64,000 nucleotides of DNA from positions 43,896,719-43,960,718 of the forward strand of contig OZ024862.1 in NCBI GenBank assembly GCA_964017155.1, given 5' to 3'. The stretch's first letter is position 1. Every line of letters begins with the position of its first letter. Origin of the DNA: Oasisia sp. SBJ-2009 (taxonomy: Eukaryota > Annelida > Polychaeta > Sabellida > Siboglinidae). Shown here piece after piece: positions 1 to 13,202 of this stretch. The notes below the pieces were generated by a model. It was given only the letters and a program-made list of their open reading frames with translations. It made no database searches and was not told the origin of the DNA. A program made the translations under genes and the position numbers.

Positions 1-897
1 CTTAATGTTGTGTGGGCAGATTGGTTTGGACGATGACAATACAAAGACTTGGTCAGAGACCAAAGAGGCATGTGTTGATGGCTGCACAACTGATAGTGCA
101 GTATTAAGTGATACTTGATCGATCTAATCTCTGCTTGAGAAGATATTGGTTGAGTCAGCAGGGATACTTTGATTTGGCCACATTACATCAAGCAAGCCCT
201 GTAGCAGTGTTACACAACTTGTACTGCCATGTTACAGTGTTACTGCATATGTTACTGAGGATGTTATTGTGGAAGTTGCAGCAGAAGTGTTTTATTACAT
301 TTTCCTAGTAACACTTGCATTTGTTTCCATGGCAACCTCATCATTTGACAAGCCGTCATTTGTATTTTGTTCTCCAGCCAGCAGTGATGCTACACACAGT
401 TTCTACCTGCACTTATTTGCAGACGGACATCGTCAAAATGATGCAGTTTATTTAATTGAGCCGGTTAAATTGATTACGGTACAAAGTAAATCACACCGTA
501 ATCTGATTACCGGTGACAAGCAATTGCAGCATTACGTAGCATTCATAGTAATCGAGTCGGATTAATCAAGTCGATTGGATTGACTGCGATCGCTCGAACC
601 TTTTATTGCCAATGTTGTTGGAGATGTTCCATTTAGAAATGGCCACTGATGTTCTCTCATAGAACAACCTTAAATACAAAGTAGCAAGTGCAATGTTATG
701 TCGCTTTCTGGGTTGATTGATGGGTTTTGTTTAGTCTATTTCTGGCTCAGTGTGGCATCGGATTTGTCTATTATCTGTCTCCACAAGGAGGCTGGCAATT
801 TTGTGAGTGAACAGAAACTGCTTATGCGTGTGGTCTATCTTTAGATGACTTGTTTTGTTGTTGATTTCTTTTATATGCATTAGACCATTGGTCAGCT
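1..897. other. non-coding stretch with a cluster of GATTA/TAATC sites
   Basis: No gene is supported here. The two short open frames at 108-565 have no recognisable domain and no convincing splice context. The one notable feature is a group of GATTA/TAATC motifs between 472 and 567, described in the findings. Confidence 0.5.
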
Positions 898-1570
898 TGC
901 ATTAGTTTAACAGTTTCCTCAGAATGTAATTCTAAAGATTGGACAATATTGTCATAAATGTAGACTGCATGAAATTAGTCATGGATTTGTAGTATAATGA
1001 TTAGTAAGTGCCCTGGTGGCTTCAGTAAAGTCGTTCGAGGGCATTTGAGTCTAGGGTGAGGGCAGGGCTTGATGCAGGATAACATTATTGCCAGTCACAC
1101 ATGTTTTGATGGACACATGGATGTTAACTGTTAAGCTACTTTACAAACTTTCAAATGTGCGTGATGACCTGAAATGGGCTACAAGCACACATATGACACC
1201 ATTTACGCTCACTTTCAAGGCATAACTATCAATCTCTATGGTTTTGGAAGACCTTTTTCGTTTTCCTCCTTCATTTTTGTACCCGTCCACCCATATTTCT
1301 ACCCGTCCATATTCATTTTTACCCGTCCAAATGACAGGTGGACGGGTCTCTGCATAAAACTATGGTCAAAATGCATTAGTTCAACAGTTTCTTCAGCGCG
1401 TTGTTCTAAAGATTGAACAATAAAAAATATTGTCATAAATGTAGACTGCTCTAAATTAGTCATGGATTTGTATGATGATTAGTAAGGGCCCTGGTGGCTT
1501 CAAGGAGATCGTCTGAGGGAGTTGAGCCTGGGATCAGGGTCAGGTGACATTTGAAGGACAATATAATGGG
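898..1570. repeat. diverged direct duplication of about 190 bp
   Basis: Bases 898-1090 and 1372-1570 are diverged copies about 474 bp apart. Both run from GCATTAGTT-AACAGTTTC through TTGTCATAAATGTAGACTGC and CCCTGGTGGCTTC, with small indels. Between them, at 1281-1347, ACCCGTCCA occurs three times and is followed by its inverse GGACGGGT. The pair could be two copies of an unnamed interspersed repeat or a local segmental duplication. Confidence 0.75.
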
Positions 1571-1609
1571 CCGTGGTTAGCATGTGCCGGGAATATGAAT
1601 TCTGTCGCT

Positions 1610-1970
1610 ACTGTTTGTCCGCCCGGCGCCCGCGTCTGCCTGGCTGGCACCTGGACCGCCGGCGCCCGACTCGAACAAATGTCCAGTGTCACCGACCTGC
1701 CAGAAAGGTAACATCACCTCGCGAGGTGACAACTTGACTGATATAAGATAATTGGATGGTTGTCAACTGTCAGTGTCGCTTGCGCCCATATATGGGCACG
1801 TCGCCCTGTCGCGCTTTTGATTCAATTAAAAGCACCCCAACCCCCATGGCTGCGCAGGGGCAAGGTGTCCGGGTGTACGGTTTCGGCCAACTGTTCGCTG
1901 CTTTATTCGAGGGACATCGAGCGTTTTGAGCGGGTGTCTGTGACTGGTGGCAGGCGTCAATTAAAGCACT
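1610..1970. promoter_or_regulatory. CpG-rich block with a 16-bp TCGCGA palindrome
   Basis: This segment is richer in G+C and CpG than its AT-rich surroundings. It contains TCACCTCGCGAGGTGA (1714-1729), a perfect palindrome around TCGCGA resembling the CGCG promoter element. No start codon or coding exon was tied to it, so a role as promoter or enhancer is inference only. Confidence 0.3.
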
Positions 1971-4900
1971 AACAAGGTTGTTATCAGGGTCTACTTAGCA
2001 TTGAGGGCGCTTGTTGTCGAAAGTGTGCGATGATGTTAGGACCGATGTTATATGGCAATTTGCAGAAGTGCCCCAAGGTGACGCACGTCCAGGTGTGTAG
2101 GGTTCACTTACCCCCCAACTGGGGCATTCCGAGGCACCCCTAACACTGGGTGGCACACCGGGAGATTTTGTTACATGTTTCCTACATTCTGGTGTCGTTG
2201 CTTTAGGTTCATGACAAATTCATACGACTGTGACGAGATGAGGTGAAAAACCCGAGGGAAAAGAAACTCATGGAATAGTCATGTTGCACTGATCCATTCC
2301 GTGGTAAATACGATGGGTAAATACCCCTTGTGACTGAGACCAGTCTGGTCGCAACCCTTTGTCCGTTGTCGTCCTGCTGTATCTTCGGAGAAAACTGGAT
2401 GCTGACCAATGTGGACATAAACATGTCCAACCTGTCAGGTGGATGTTGGTGATGAATTTAAACACACATAAAACAGTAGGATTGTTTATGCTCATGTACT
2501 CGATGTGGTTATCTCTCTGTGGGAGAAAGAAACATGCTAAGGCATATTGAGTGGTAAGCTACCCTTCAGGGGGCACCACTGGGAAGTGTTAATATTAAAA
2601 CGCAGTTTGTGTTAATTGTGCCATAGGTGGGGGGGGGGGAGTCACGCTAAAATAACTTACAGTTTGACAGACATAATATGTTGACAGTAATATTTGAGAT
2701 AATTTGCCATTTGTGGATGCATGATTGTATCTGTGACCAATTTACAATGTGTGAAATCTAGTCCATAGAACTACTAGATCCAGTCATAAGTCTGGTGGTA
2801 GGTTGTCATAAGTCCGATTGTTTGTCATGACATAAGTGTGGTTGTTTGTGTGTGGCCTGCAGTGTGTGTCGGTGTCAACATGTCAACAGAGCCTGGCTGT
2901 CACCAAGGAATGTGACAAGGAGATGGACCAGACCCTCCAAGACTGTGACACTGGAGCCAGGCCCCCCTGTCCCCACTGTCGTCACAAAGCTCTCCTTCTT
3001 TACAACTTGCAAATGTTACTTCCCATTCACCAATGGCTGACATGCCTCAGCTTAATGGTGTGCTCTTGTGACAGACTGATATGAGGGTGTATTACTGCGT
3101 GATTGTTTGTAAATTACCCGTGTGGTGTGGTTGGCGAATGTCTCGCCTCCGGGCGCTGGATTTATACGTCTCATCGCGTCTCACGGCATTGTCACGCAAT
3201 CACCGATGGTATGCACAGTGAAAAGGCCAAGTTATGGAAACACACTTCAGTCTTTGTTTTACGCGTGGTGCCGAGTTTCATAGCAATTTGCATGTTTTCG
3301 CCAATTCCACATCCATAGTTATCGTGTCGGTTTCAGGAAGTTTGCTGTGGGGCATTTTCGTATGTAGTGGATATTTCACAAAAGAACATTTTGCCATCAA
3401 CCATTTAAACGTGTAGTGTATTGTTCGTGAAGGCCAGCTATTTTACGTTGGCACATTTTTCCGTGCGTACGTGTTTTGAATGGATTTCTGGTCAAAGTTA
3501 ATACCAACTAGATTATGTAAAAACTGCATATTTCATTCATCAAGAAAACATTTTATAACAGCAAAACATACTTCTGTTTGTCCATAGAATTGTAACACTA
3601 AAATTTAATGTTGTTTTGTGCACATGCTTGTTTCTATAATGTGATGAATCCTTGTTATATTCAAATGTTAATAACATTTTAAAAGATTGCACTTCAAGGA
3701 ATCTTGCAGCAAATAAATTTTCCATGTGATGTGTCTACTTTCTGTCCTCTGAAGTATATAATAATTTATAACATATTCATACTGATAGCATTGTAGTAAT
3801 AATTTGGCAGTTATAATTATGGTGCACTATGTTTTCCTGCTAAAGAAACTTCTCATAATATTAAAGTATAAGTAGTAATTATTTGTAAATAAGATAACTA
3901 TTTACAGAGAATATATACTTTCACAAAATATTTTTTTTCAGTAATGTTTTACTTCTAGCTAAATTTTTCATTTCTTCCTGGAGTTCTGCTTTCTGTAAGT
4001 TTCGAGAAAAGTGTGCAAATTTCAACATAAATTGCAGGTGTCACTTAGAGTAGCATTAGGCAATGACCCATGTATAAATAAATTGCCTTACAAATGTATC
4101 TGGAACATTCAAGATTCTACATAATATATTTTGTGCAGTGCATTGATTATAAGTAGCCATTTGTATAAAATGTCATCATTTATTTATTTCAGTTTAAGTT
4201 CTTTGGATTATTGTAGGTGCGTTACTTTAAGATTGTTCAAATACCCCGTTCTCTGTTGCTGTTGACATTGTGGAAGAAGTGCCCTAAATCCTGCAAATTG
4301 GTGATGTACTACAGAAAACAAAATCATAGTTATGTAGTGCAATTTATACACATTTCTGACACACATACCAATGGACTTTCTCACACAGCCATCAGAGCGG
4401 TGAACCCATCAGCTGATGCGAATGTAAGCACGAATTAGATCAAAATCCAGTAACAGTGGTAATTCCTGGCCCTCATTTGTTGACCAGGTATAAACCAGTG
4501 GCACATTGGTTCTAGTGGTCAGTCCGCTCTTTACCTGGAGCCATTCCATCGGTCAGTCAGAGAGTGGTCAGTGCTGGGGTCAGTAAACCATCCGTCTCAC
4601 GTGCCAACTGCCACCGCAGACAGCCTCTATAGAAACCACACACATCTGTAGCATATTTACAACTGCGGGACTTGTCTATCCCCGGTGCGTAAACGCAGTA
4701 TTTCTCTGTCGTCTGACAGCCGGGGCGAGTAAAGTAAAGTCACACTTGGTGTGCCCTGACCTTTCCATCACCATTAACTTAACTCTTTCTGCGGGTCCTT
4801 TTCGAAAACCGACCGCATCCGTAAATTCCGCCGCCAAGATTTATAGAAATGGCATCGAAAGGTGAATATAAACACAATCCGGGCGTTTCATCTTGTAACG

Positions 4901-5353
4901 CAGCCATAAAGATTTCTTGTTTTCAATCTACCTTGCAAACCCCCCGAGGGGGGAGGCGTGGCACTTGATGTTGTCATTCAATTTTTGTTTTTGTTCAGGT
5001 TGTTTTTGCCAGCAATCGGTCACTGGACTGGAGATGTTAATGCGTGTGTTATTTCCATAGGGGTCTAAATAAGTCATCAGTTGCTTAGTGCAACAACATT
5101 CATGTTAATGTTTTTAGGATTGTGTGCATGAAAGATGTATGCATGCACGCAAGCCGGTGTGGTTATCAGTATATATGTATTTAAATAACGACATCTTCCA
5201 GAGAAAAGTATCCTCATTGCACCACCACAGATGTTCAGTTCCGTGTGCAAATAATGACAACAAAATCATTTTTAATAATATTTTTTACATCTGGCAATTA
5301 TTTTAAAGAGTGTCTGTTATTGTATATATTTTTATCCATACCATGTATATTTT
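1971..5353. other. no gene recognised
   Basis: Mostly AT-rich non-coding DNA. A CpG-richer island lies at about 3110-3480, and there is a short G tract at 2631-2640. The open stretch at 2858-3080 follows an acceptor-like CCTGCAG, but its translation matches no family I know and it lacks a good donor. A CCCCCCGAGGGGGG palindrome sits at 4940-4953. Confidence 0.4.
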
Positions 5354-5509
5354 ATAATTTAATTAAAATAATTACTGAATAATTACATCCTTTTAAGTAA
5401 TTTAAAACGTAGGTCATGTAAGATTATGTCCATCCAATTAAAACATATACAAAACAATAAAATCACTTAAAAGGATGTAATTATTCAGTAATTATTTTAA
5501 TTAAATTAT
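5354..5509. repeat. fold-back (hairpin) element, arms about 48 bp
   Basis: Bases 5354-5402 and 5461-5509 are near-perfect inverted copies, both containing AATTACTGAATAATTACATC or its complement, around a spacer of roughly 58 bp. This is the form of a short fold-back element or MITE. No transposase is present, and a target-site duplication was not resolved because both flanks are AT-rich. Confidence 0.75.
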
Positions 5510-7229
5510 TTTGTGCAAATTATATTAGTGGAGGTGAAATATATATTAAGTCTGGAAACATTAGTGTGTGATATGTAAGTTGGTTTTGTAATGTTCTTAC
5601 CAGGTATATTTTACTTAATGCCCATTTACAAAAAAAGTACCCGGGGTAAGCTAATAATACTATCAACATTCTATGCTGAAATAAACTGTTGTATCCTCAG
5701 TTTCCAGTAATAACTAATTATCAGATTCACGTGGCGCTGGCTGCCTCGACAGCCAGTCGCAACACTCACATCGATGAAATGAATTGAGTCTGACAGGTGG
5801 CTCCCTCTGTCCCACACAAACACCTGGTGGCGTTATTCGACATGATTTTCCATATGACACATCAAATGGCCGATGTAGGTCTCAGAGGAAGGAATGAAAT
5901 CAATTCTGACTGACCCGCTGTGTTTGTAATTGTGTCCACTCAAGGCTGGCCGAGGCACTGGACTGGATAACACAAACTGTCTATGCATAGCTGACCACTG
6001 GTCAACACTGGACACTGGTAGAACGTCTTTGAATAGCCAGTCAGCTGGTTTGAGTAATGAGGAAGGCCTCAGTCTACAAGGATACATGTCTACATGTGTT
6101 TACTGTAGTCAGTGTTCATCAGAGTGTGAGCAGTCATTTTCTGGATTATTCTATAAATTGTGTGCTAGATATAAACAGTGTTATTTAAAAAAAAATTGTG
6201 TGTGCAATTGGGTTATTAACCCTGTTGCTGTTGGAAAATTGGGACATATTTATGATAAATAGACATCTGAAACAAGTAAAACAACTACAAAGATATAATA
6301 ACAAGTTTTGTTTACAACTGGAAATACAAATGTGTTAAAAAGAGCCATGGTGATCAAATATGGCCACTGGAATAGTTTGTTTTTAAATATATACTGTGAT
6401 AAGTTAGGCTTCAGTTAGTATATCTGATGAACATTTTGCAGACAATACTGATGTTTAAAAACAAAATATAAAGGGGTATTCTGAAATGTAGGGACAGTTT
6501 TAATTTTAACTGTCTTTGATAACATTTTCTATCATGTACAGTTTAATATGAAAATATTTATGGTATTTATAAAGGTCATTGCTGTGGTCATGTACTAGTT
6601 TAATACCATAACTGTTTTGAGATGTATGAATGTTTTAGAAGTGTCTTATTCAGCCATCTATATTTTAATGCCAGACATATTTTAAATAATAAATTAATTA
6701 CTAGTCTGATGCAGTTGCTATAATCCAGTAATATGAATTAATTTGGTATTTTAATCTTTAATTTTGATCTTAATATTAGATGTCTTAGATGCAGTCATCT
6801 TCTGTTTAATAACATAATACTATTACTTAAAATTTATTATGAGCTTTGTAAAGGTCTTTGATGCTGACATCTACAGTTAGCAATATATTAATTGAAAACC
6901 CTAAGCCACTCTGATGCATCACCAATTTAATGACATAACAACATTTATTATTGAAATATCTTTGATTCAATTGTCTACTATTTAATACAAGACATCGTGT
7001 GAAATGTTTGAACAATATAACAGTCTTTGATGCAGCAGTCTCCAGTGAACTTATTTTGCACCAAATAATAAGTTCATGAATAGCATTAGATAAATACAAA
7101 ACTTAACAGTCAAGTACAGATGATTAACAATACAGCCCTGTATAGTATGGTATGAAATGTATACAGGTTAATAACAGAACATTTTGTGAAATATTGTATG
7201 TAGGCAGAGTAATAAAAGTACAGCATTTT

Positions 7230-7232
<3 letters not shown>
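5510..7232. other. AT-rich non-coding DNA, no gene recognised
   Basis: Open frames at 5833-6262 (both strands) and 6827-7099 have no recognisable domain and no splice support. From 6280 onward the DNA is strongly AT-rich and looks like ordinary intron or intergenic sequence. Confidence 0.45.

Positions 7233-7303
<71 letters not shown>
7233..7303. repeat. (TA)n microsatellite
   Basis: About 71 bp of uninterrupted TA dinucleotide. The poly-Tyr/Ile open frame over it on the minus strand is a by-product of the repeat. Confidence 0.95.
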
Positions 7304-7306
<3 letters not shown>

Positions 7307-8212
7307 TAATAACATTTTGTTAACATTTTATGTACAGGTGAATAACGGAACAGTTTGTTAATGATATAGTTTGGTAACAAAACAGCATATTGCTAAAATA
7401 TACAGTTTAACAAGAGTATGAAGCAGTTGAATTCAGTGTTCCATGCTGTGACAAGAGGATCTCTGTGTACTGGCTGGTGGACCTACTGGCTCAGTATGCT
7501 GGGGTCCATCCTGTCCAGCAATGTACCTCCTCTGTCCAGCTCCAAGGCAGAGATCAGGCATCATTGCTAGACTGTGCTCTGATTGGTTGTCTTGTAGACA
7601 GGCCACCCACCCCACCCACCACCCCCACCACAGGGTGATTGACAGCTGCTCCCATTGGCTGAATGCGACCAGCCAAATGAGGTCAGTTTGCTGGGCACCA
7701 GAAGAAACCTCAGCGAAGTGGGCGGGGCTTCGGCATAATTAGTGTGTTGTGTCTGCTGTAGATGGCAGCACTGCTCTGTGGCAGTACTGTAAACTGGAGA
7801 ATGTCTTGCTTTGTGCTGTTTTCGTCATTCTTTGAAGTCGTCATGTTTTGGGAAGTGCAACTTTTTTTAGTGCATAATGATTACATTGAATGGTGAAAAA
7901 GTGTCTTATATTGTTTTTGTAACAAAAGTAATATAACCAAAACAGTTAGATAAACGGGCATGTTTTCAGTTGTTCTGCAAATTTGAAATAACTGCAGGAT
8001 ATTTTATGTATAATTTTTATTCTAAGCATAATTTAAAGATTAGCATTAATGATATTTTACAGTAATGACAGACAAGGTGGAGTGGTTTATAAAAACTGAT
8101 TAAATGTGGATGACAGAAAATGGCTGTTGTTTGAAGACTTTTCTGCAAACATTTTCTCTTTGCTAAATAACCTAGTTATTTTATACTAGTTTAACTTTCT
8201 TGGTATGAGGGT
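7304..8212. other. no gene recognised
   Basis: Contains a short GC-richer segment at 7480-7760 with CCACCC runs (about 7605-7632). Short frames there on both strands have no family signature. Confidence 0.4.
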
Positions 8213-8672
8213 GGACACTGGTGCCCAATGCGCTTGATGTCCAATGTCACTGATGCCCTATGTGCTTGATGCCCTAAATCACTGGTGCCCTATATGTTTG
8301 ATGCCCTATGTCTTTAATGCCCTATATGCTTCATGCCCTATGTCACTGATGCCCTATGTGCTTGATTCCCTACGTCACTGATGCCCTATATGCCTCATGC
8401 CCTATGTCACTTGTGCCCTATGTGCTTGATGCACTGTCACTGGTGCCGTATGCGATTAGTGCCTTGTGTCACAGATGCCCTATGTGAATGGTATCATATG
8501 TCACTGATGCCCACTGTGACCAGTGCCCTATCTCACTGATGTCTTATGTCACTGGTGCCCTATGTAACTGGTGCCCGGTATGACTGATGCCCTGTGTCAC
8601 TGATGCCCTATATGACTGATGCCCTGTGTCACTGATGCCCTATATGACTGGTGCCCTGTGTTTGATGCCCAG
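8213..8672. repeat. degenerate 17-18 bp minisatellite (GATGCCCTATGTCACT-like)
   Basis: About 25 imperfect units built on TGATGCCCTATGTCACTGGTG, with some units reading TATGTGCTTGATGCCC. Copies differ at several positions, so the array is old or no longer homogenised. It is not in an open frame. Confidence 0.9.
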
Positions 8673-10437
8673 CCTATATCATGTTGGAGTCCTGCATGAC
8701 TGGGATATAAATGCGTGAACACTTAACACATTAGAGAAGTATGGTACTAACATGTATATAATTCTAATCAGTTTTCGTAAAGATCAATTTAATGCCTTTG
8801 AGCAGGTTTTTAACCCTGTTACATGGCGCTTTATAAATGCTTTCAAATAATAAATAATAGTACCCCGTAATTGTTAATTGTTGATAATGGAAATACTGGC
8901 ATGTAAGCTATATCAATTAATCCCTCGTATTCTCTATTGCTGTATTACGTGTTGCATGAATCCCTAGCGATGCTCCTCAAAGGTACAACTGTCTATTACC
9001 ATGCTCAAACACACTTTGTAGAATTGCACATACCAATAGAACCAAACAATTATACATAATAAAATAACACAATTGAACTAACATAGTAAAAATGACATAC
9101 ACAAGTGCAACATTTGATTCTGGACAGTTTCATAATAACAACATCTGACTGATGTGAAAGGATATTTAACCTTCCGTCCATCTACATCGACACGTCACAC
9201 AAAGCCTCCGGTAGTAATGCAGCGAGTCGAGGAAAATTAGTGCGTTCTCCTGGAAGCTGTCGTCTGTGTGTGTGACTGTGTGTGACATATGCTGAGGGGG
9301 ATTAGCAGTTGTTGCTGATACTTTGCCCTTCTGTTGACATCTACAGATCTCAGATACTGTGTTGACATCATCGCTATCTCAGATCGGTTCTGATCAAGCC
9401 ATTATGTCCTGGCTACATGATATAATTAGTGCTCCATTTGTCCCAACGAAAGCCTCACTTTAAAATGTCAACTAGAAACTCGGCTTTGTGAGATAAGTTA
9501 GTACCTGATGTATGTACGATATACGCTCACCGAAAAAGGTTAATGATGATAATTACTTAATGTTGAACCATCTCTTTTTTGTGCACTGTGAGGTTATGCA
9601 ACAACTTGTATTTTTAAATATTACATCTATTGTCCTAGCTCGAATCTAAGCTAAAAATTAATCTAATTTGAAAAAAGATTAAAGATTAATCTAACGACTA
9701 CCTGGGTAATATAATTTGAAAATAATTAAGGGTATGATTTTAGATAAGTGTTTGATATTAGAATATTAACCCACTGGGTCAGATCAAATACATTTTTACA
9801 CCAGGTTTAAAATAATTATTGATTCATGAATGTTTACGAATACGAATAATACAAGCATTTACATAAATTAGAAAGGGATAATTATATCAGAAGGAGTTAC
9901 TGACTGACACATCTTTCATGATTGACTGTTGCCGTGAATTTACATTCACAACAACGAATACGGGTACACTTAATAATTAAAATGTCTAATTTTATCAATA
10001 ATGTATTTCGTTGAAAAACTAAGCTGTTTTTTTCCAGATTTTCTGCTGAGTGACTCCATTCTTTAAGCCATATTGGCGTGTGAAAATCAAAAAGTATTAA
10101 ATATTTTTGCAGATAACGGATGTCATAAGTGCACGTAATAGAATTTTAGATGGCTATCAATGCTGACATTTGTGAGTGATGTGATAATGTGTGGCACTCA
10201 TAACTAATACATGTATCATTTGTTAGACAAGTGTTTATCGTACATTCACATGGACTCTCTTTGAACCTGGGCCGAGCCATGTAGTGTTTTGGATCTGATG
10301 AGGTCCTGGCTCTCTGAGTACAAGAACTTCTAGTGGTGTTGGTGTTTGTTTCATGCTGTGCTAATGAATTTGAAATTACCTTCAAAACAATGCAAAAGAT
10401 TAGCATGAATGAACTGTAACCTCTCTCTGATGCAATG
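8673..10437. other. AT-rich non-coding DNA, no gene recognised
   Basis: No splice-supported frame. A minus-strand frame at 10146-10406 has no recognised domain. Confidence 0.4.
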
Positions 10438-10895
10438 TTCTGGTTAGTGCTTTTTTTTCAGGGTAGTGCATCTTTCGTTCATGCATGACTAGTGCATCTT
10501 TATTCTGGCTAGTGCACACGTTCAGGATAAGGTAGCTCTTGTTTTGACTAGTACATTTTTTCTTATTAGTGCATTTTTTTCTGGCTAGTGCATCTTTGTT
10601 CTGGTTAGTGCATCTTTGTTCTGGCTAGTGCATCTTTGTTCTGGCTAGTGGATCTTTGTCTTAGCTAGTGCATCTTTGTCTTGGCTAGTGCAACTTTCTT
10701 GTGGCTAGTGCAATTTTCTCCTGGCTAGTGCATCTTTATTCTGGTTAGTGCATCTTTATTCTGGCTAATACATTTTTTGACTAGTGCATCTTTGTTCTGG
10801 CTAGAGTATCTTTCTTCTTGTTAGTGCATCTTTGTCCTGGCTAGTGCGTCTTTGTTCTGACTAGTGCATAATTCTTCAGGCCAGTGCATCTTTGT
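10438..10895. repeat. 20-bp minisatellite (CTGGCTAGTGCATCTTTGTT)
   Basis: Roughly 22 units of a 20-bp motif; the central copies are close to identical and the edges are diverged. Variants include GTTAGTG, CTAGTGG and units shortened by a few bases. Confidence 0.92.
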
Positions 10896-13014
10896 ACATT
10901 CACTGTTATCTTTAGTAACATTCTATATCACACAAAATGCCCATATCAATTCAGAATCCACTTCTTGTGAAGTCTGTGTCTGAGCTGGTCGGAGCGTCCA
11001 TACATCAAGGGTAGGGCAAGGTGAAGGTCACTGATGCGAGGCATGGCGCAACCACAGCTATCTGTCTCCTCCACACATTCAGGGCGACTGGGGCCATTGT
11101 CACTGGGGAAAGTCGCAATGTCCCAGGGAACGTTTTGGGTCCGAGAACTGAGGCTGGGTCCCTTTGACTGGTCACTGCCATGCACCGAGAGACTAGTGCC
11201 TCAGACGAAACTAGATCAATAGGCCCCCTGGTGGCAAAGTGTGGACCTCGAGAGGCCATCGAGACGGACGGCAACAGACAAGATACAGCCACCAGGTTGT
11301 CACAGAGCTTCTGTCTGTGCAGCAGTTCTGGGGCGGGGTGTGTTCAAGGGAACAGGGTCAAGCACAGTTCTGTTGGCAGATCTTATCTTCTGAAACCATC
11401 GCAGAGAAGCTTTATGTAATTATAGGTTAAATAATTGTAAACAAATAGCAAATTTATAAATCTGAATGGTGTTGTTTTATTGTATAGGTGTACCAAATCA
11501 TTTAACCCCATATCATCATGAGAAATAATGGCAAAAACTGAACAATCTTAAGTGCTTATTTTATAGTTGGCACTGGAAGTGTACCTGGAAATGTGATGGT
11601 TTAGTGTGTGGCATTAATTGTTTACACGCTTGTTAAACATAAACAGATCTGTCGTGTGGTCCACATTTCCTCCAGACTACTGTGTCCATGCGTTCAAGTG
11701 AATGTTTATCAAAACTAGCTTAGTCTTTGCACCAGCGCATATTGCACATGTCATTGGAGTGTTTGTGCTGAGGTGTTCTGTGAAGTCCCTTTGAAGTAGC
11801 ACGTGCACCATTCTGGCTTGGCTTCACTCTGATGGACTTGGACATGACCTGTGGGCCTCTCCTGACCACTCTAACACCCTCTCAATCACCCCTCGCCCCC
11901 ATGACTCCTGCATTCCTCCACCCTGTAACCCAAATGTCACCTGTGATGCTTCATTGGTAAACCACAACATCAAAGCAGGACATTTTGCTGGTGATTTTCG
12001 TAAGGGGTTTAAGGGCTGGGTTAAGGAATTCTCCCGGCCTGGGGCGTAAGGGGGATTATGCAGTGGATGGCATCTGTACGATGTAATTGTGCGTCTTATG
12101 GTAATTCACGGAGGAGACACGGTGGCCACATGGACGAAATATCTCACACACTTTAATCTGGGCAGCTACAAAGGAACTCAGGCCAGATGGGATGCATTTG
12201 ATATAAACCATTTGGTGCCCGCCAGAAAGGGTTGTGCTGGCTGACATCTTAATGATGTTGTTTATCTCTCTTAAATATGTATAAACATTGTCTAATTGCA
12301 TGGTTTTGTTTAAGTGTGAATGTTATAGTGTAAATAGTCTTGTTGCATTTGCTCGAGGTAATTTGTTCAAAGTATGCGGGATATTGTTCTGTTTGTTCTT
12401 TAAGAAAGTTGAATGATGGCATCTATGTTCTTTTGATGTGTTGAGGTTATTTTTGCAGTGGTTTGAGGGGGAACATTCCCCCACTGAAGTCATCTGTCAT
12501 AATAGTTAGTCTTGCTAAATAATAAATGAAAATCCATATTTGTAGCCAAAAGCAATATCTATAAGGCAACATAGAACACATTATATTCAGGATCAGTTTA
12601 GAAAAGATCCGCCAAACAATGATAGCGTTGAAGTATTTAATGGTTTACTTAAAGAGATGATAAAATATCTTGGTCTGTTTACGGTATTATGTCCAATGGC
12701 GCAATGGAATTTTTTTAATAATTAATAATAATCATTGCAGATAATAATTAATTTATGCATACATACAAGGTAATTGTTTTGTGTAAAATTTATGAAAAAC
12801 ATTGTTATTGTGTAATTGGTGGATTTATCAATATAATTTGCTTACAAATGCCAACATATTTATAAATTTATTACTACTTAAATACCAGTAGTATGCAAAG
12901 TCACATATGTTTGCATGAACATGAGTAGGGGATACTAGGAGCGTATGTGGTTTTGATTTTGTTGTTCTGTTGTGTATATAATATAAATATATAAATATAT
13001 ATATATATATTTTA
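10896..13014. other. no gene recognised
   Basis: A GC-richer portion at 10980-11350 has open frames on both strands with no family match and no paired splice sites. A further minus-strand frame at 12056-12301 is also unrecognised. The remainder is AT-rich. Confidence 0.4.
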
Positions 13015-13069
13015 TTTGTATTTTATTTAAATATTTGCCTTATGCATCATTTATATTATATATACAGTG

Positions 13070-13119
<50 letters not shown>

Positions 13120-13202
13120 TTATAATATATATATATTATATAAGAACATTACCAACAAAACATCATCGTGATGCATAAGGCAAGTATTTAAATAAATACA
13201 AT
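13015..13202. repeat. fold-back element around an AT microsatellite
   Basis: Left arm 13015-13050 and right arm 13169-13202 are inverted copies with the core CTTATGCATCA / TGATGCATAAG and ATTTAAATA-type sequence. The interior is mostly (TA)n, notably from about 13077 to 13113. It probably began as a MITE whose centre expanded as TA repeat. Confidence 0.75.

Noticed and set aside
2858..3084. Exon after CCTGCAG acceptor (CVSVSTCQQSLAVTKE...)
   Set aside because: No matching donor, no family resemblance and no frame link to the SOWAH exons.
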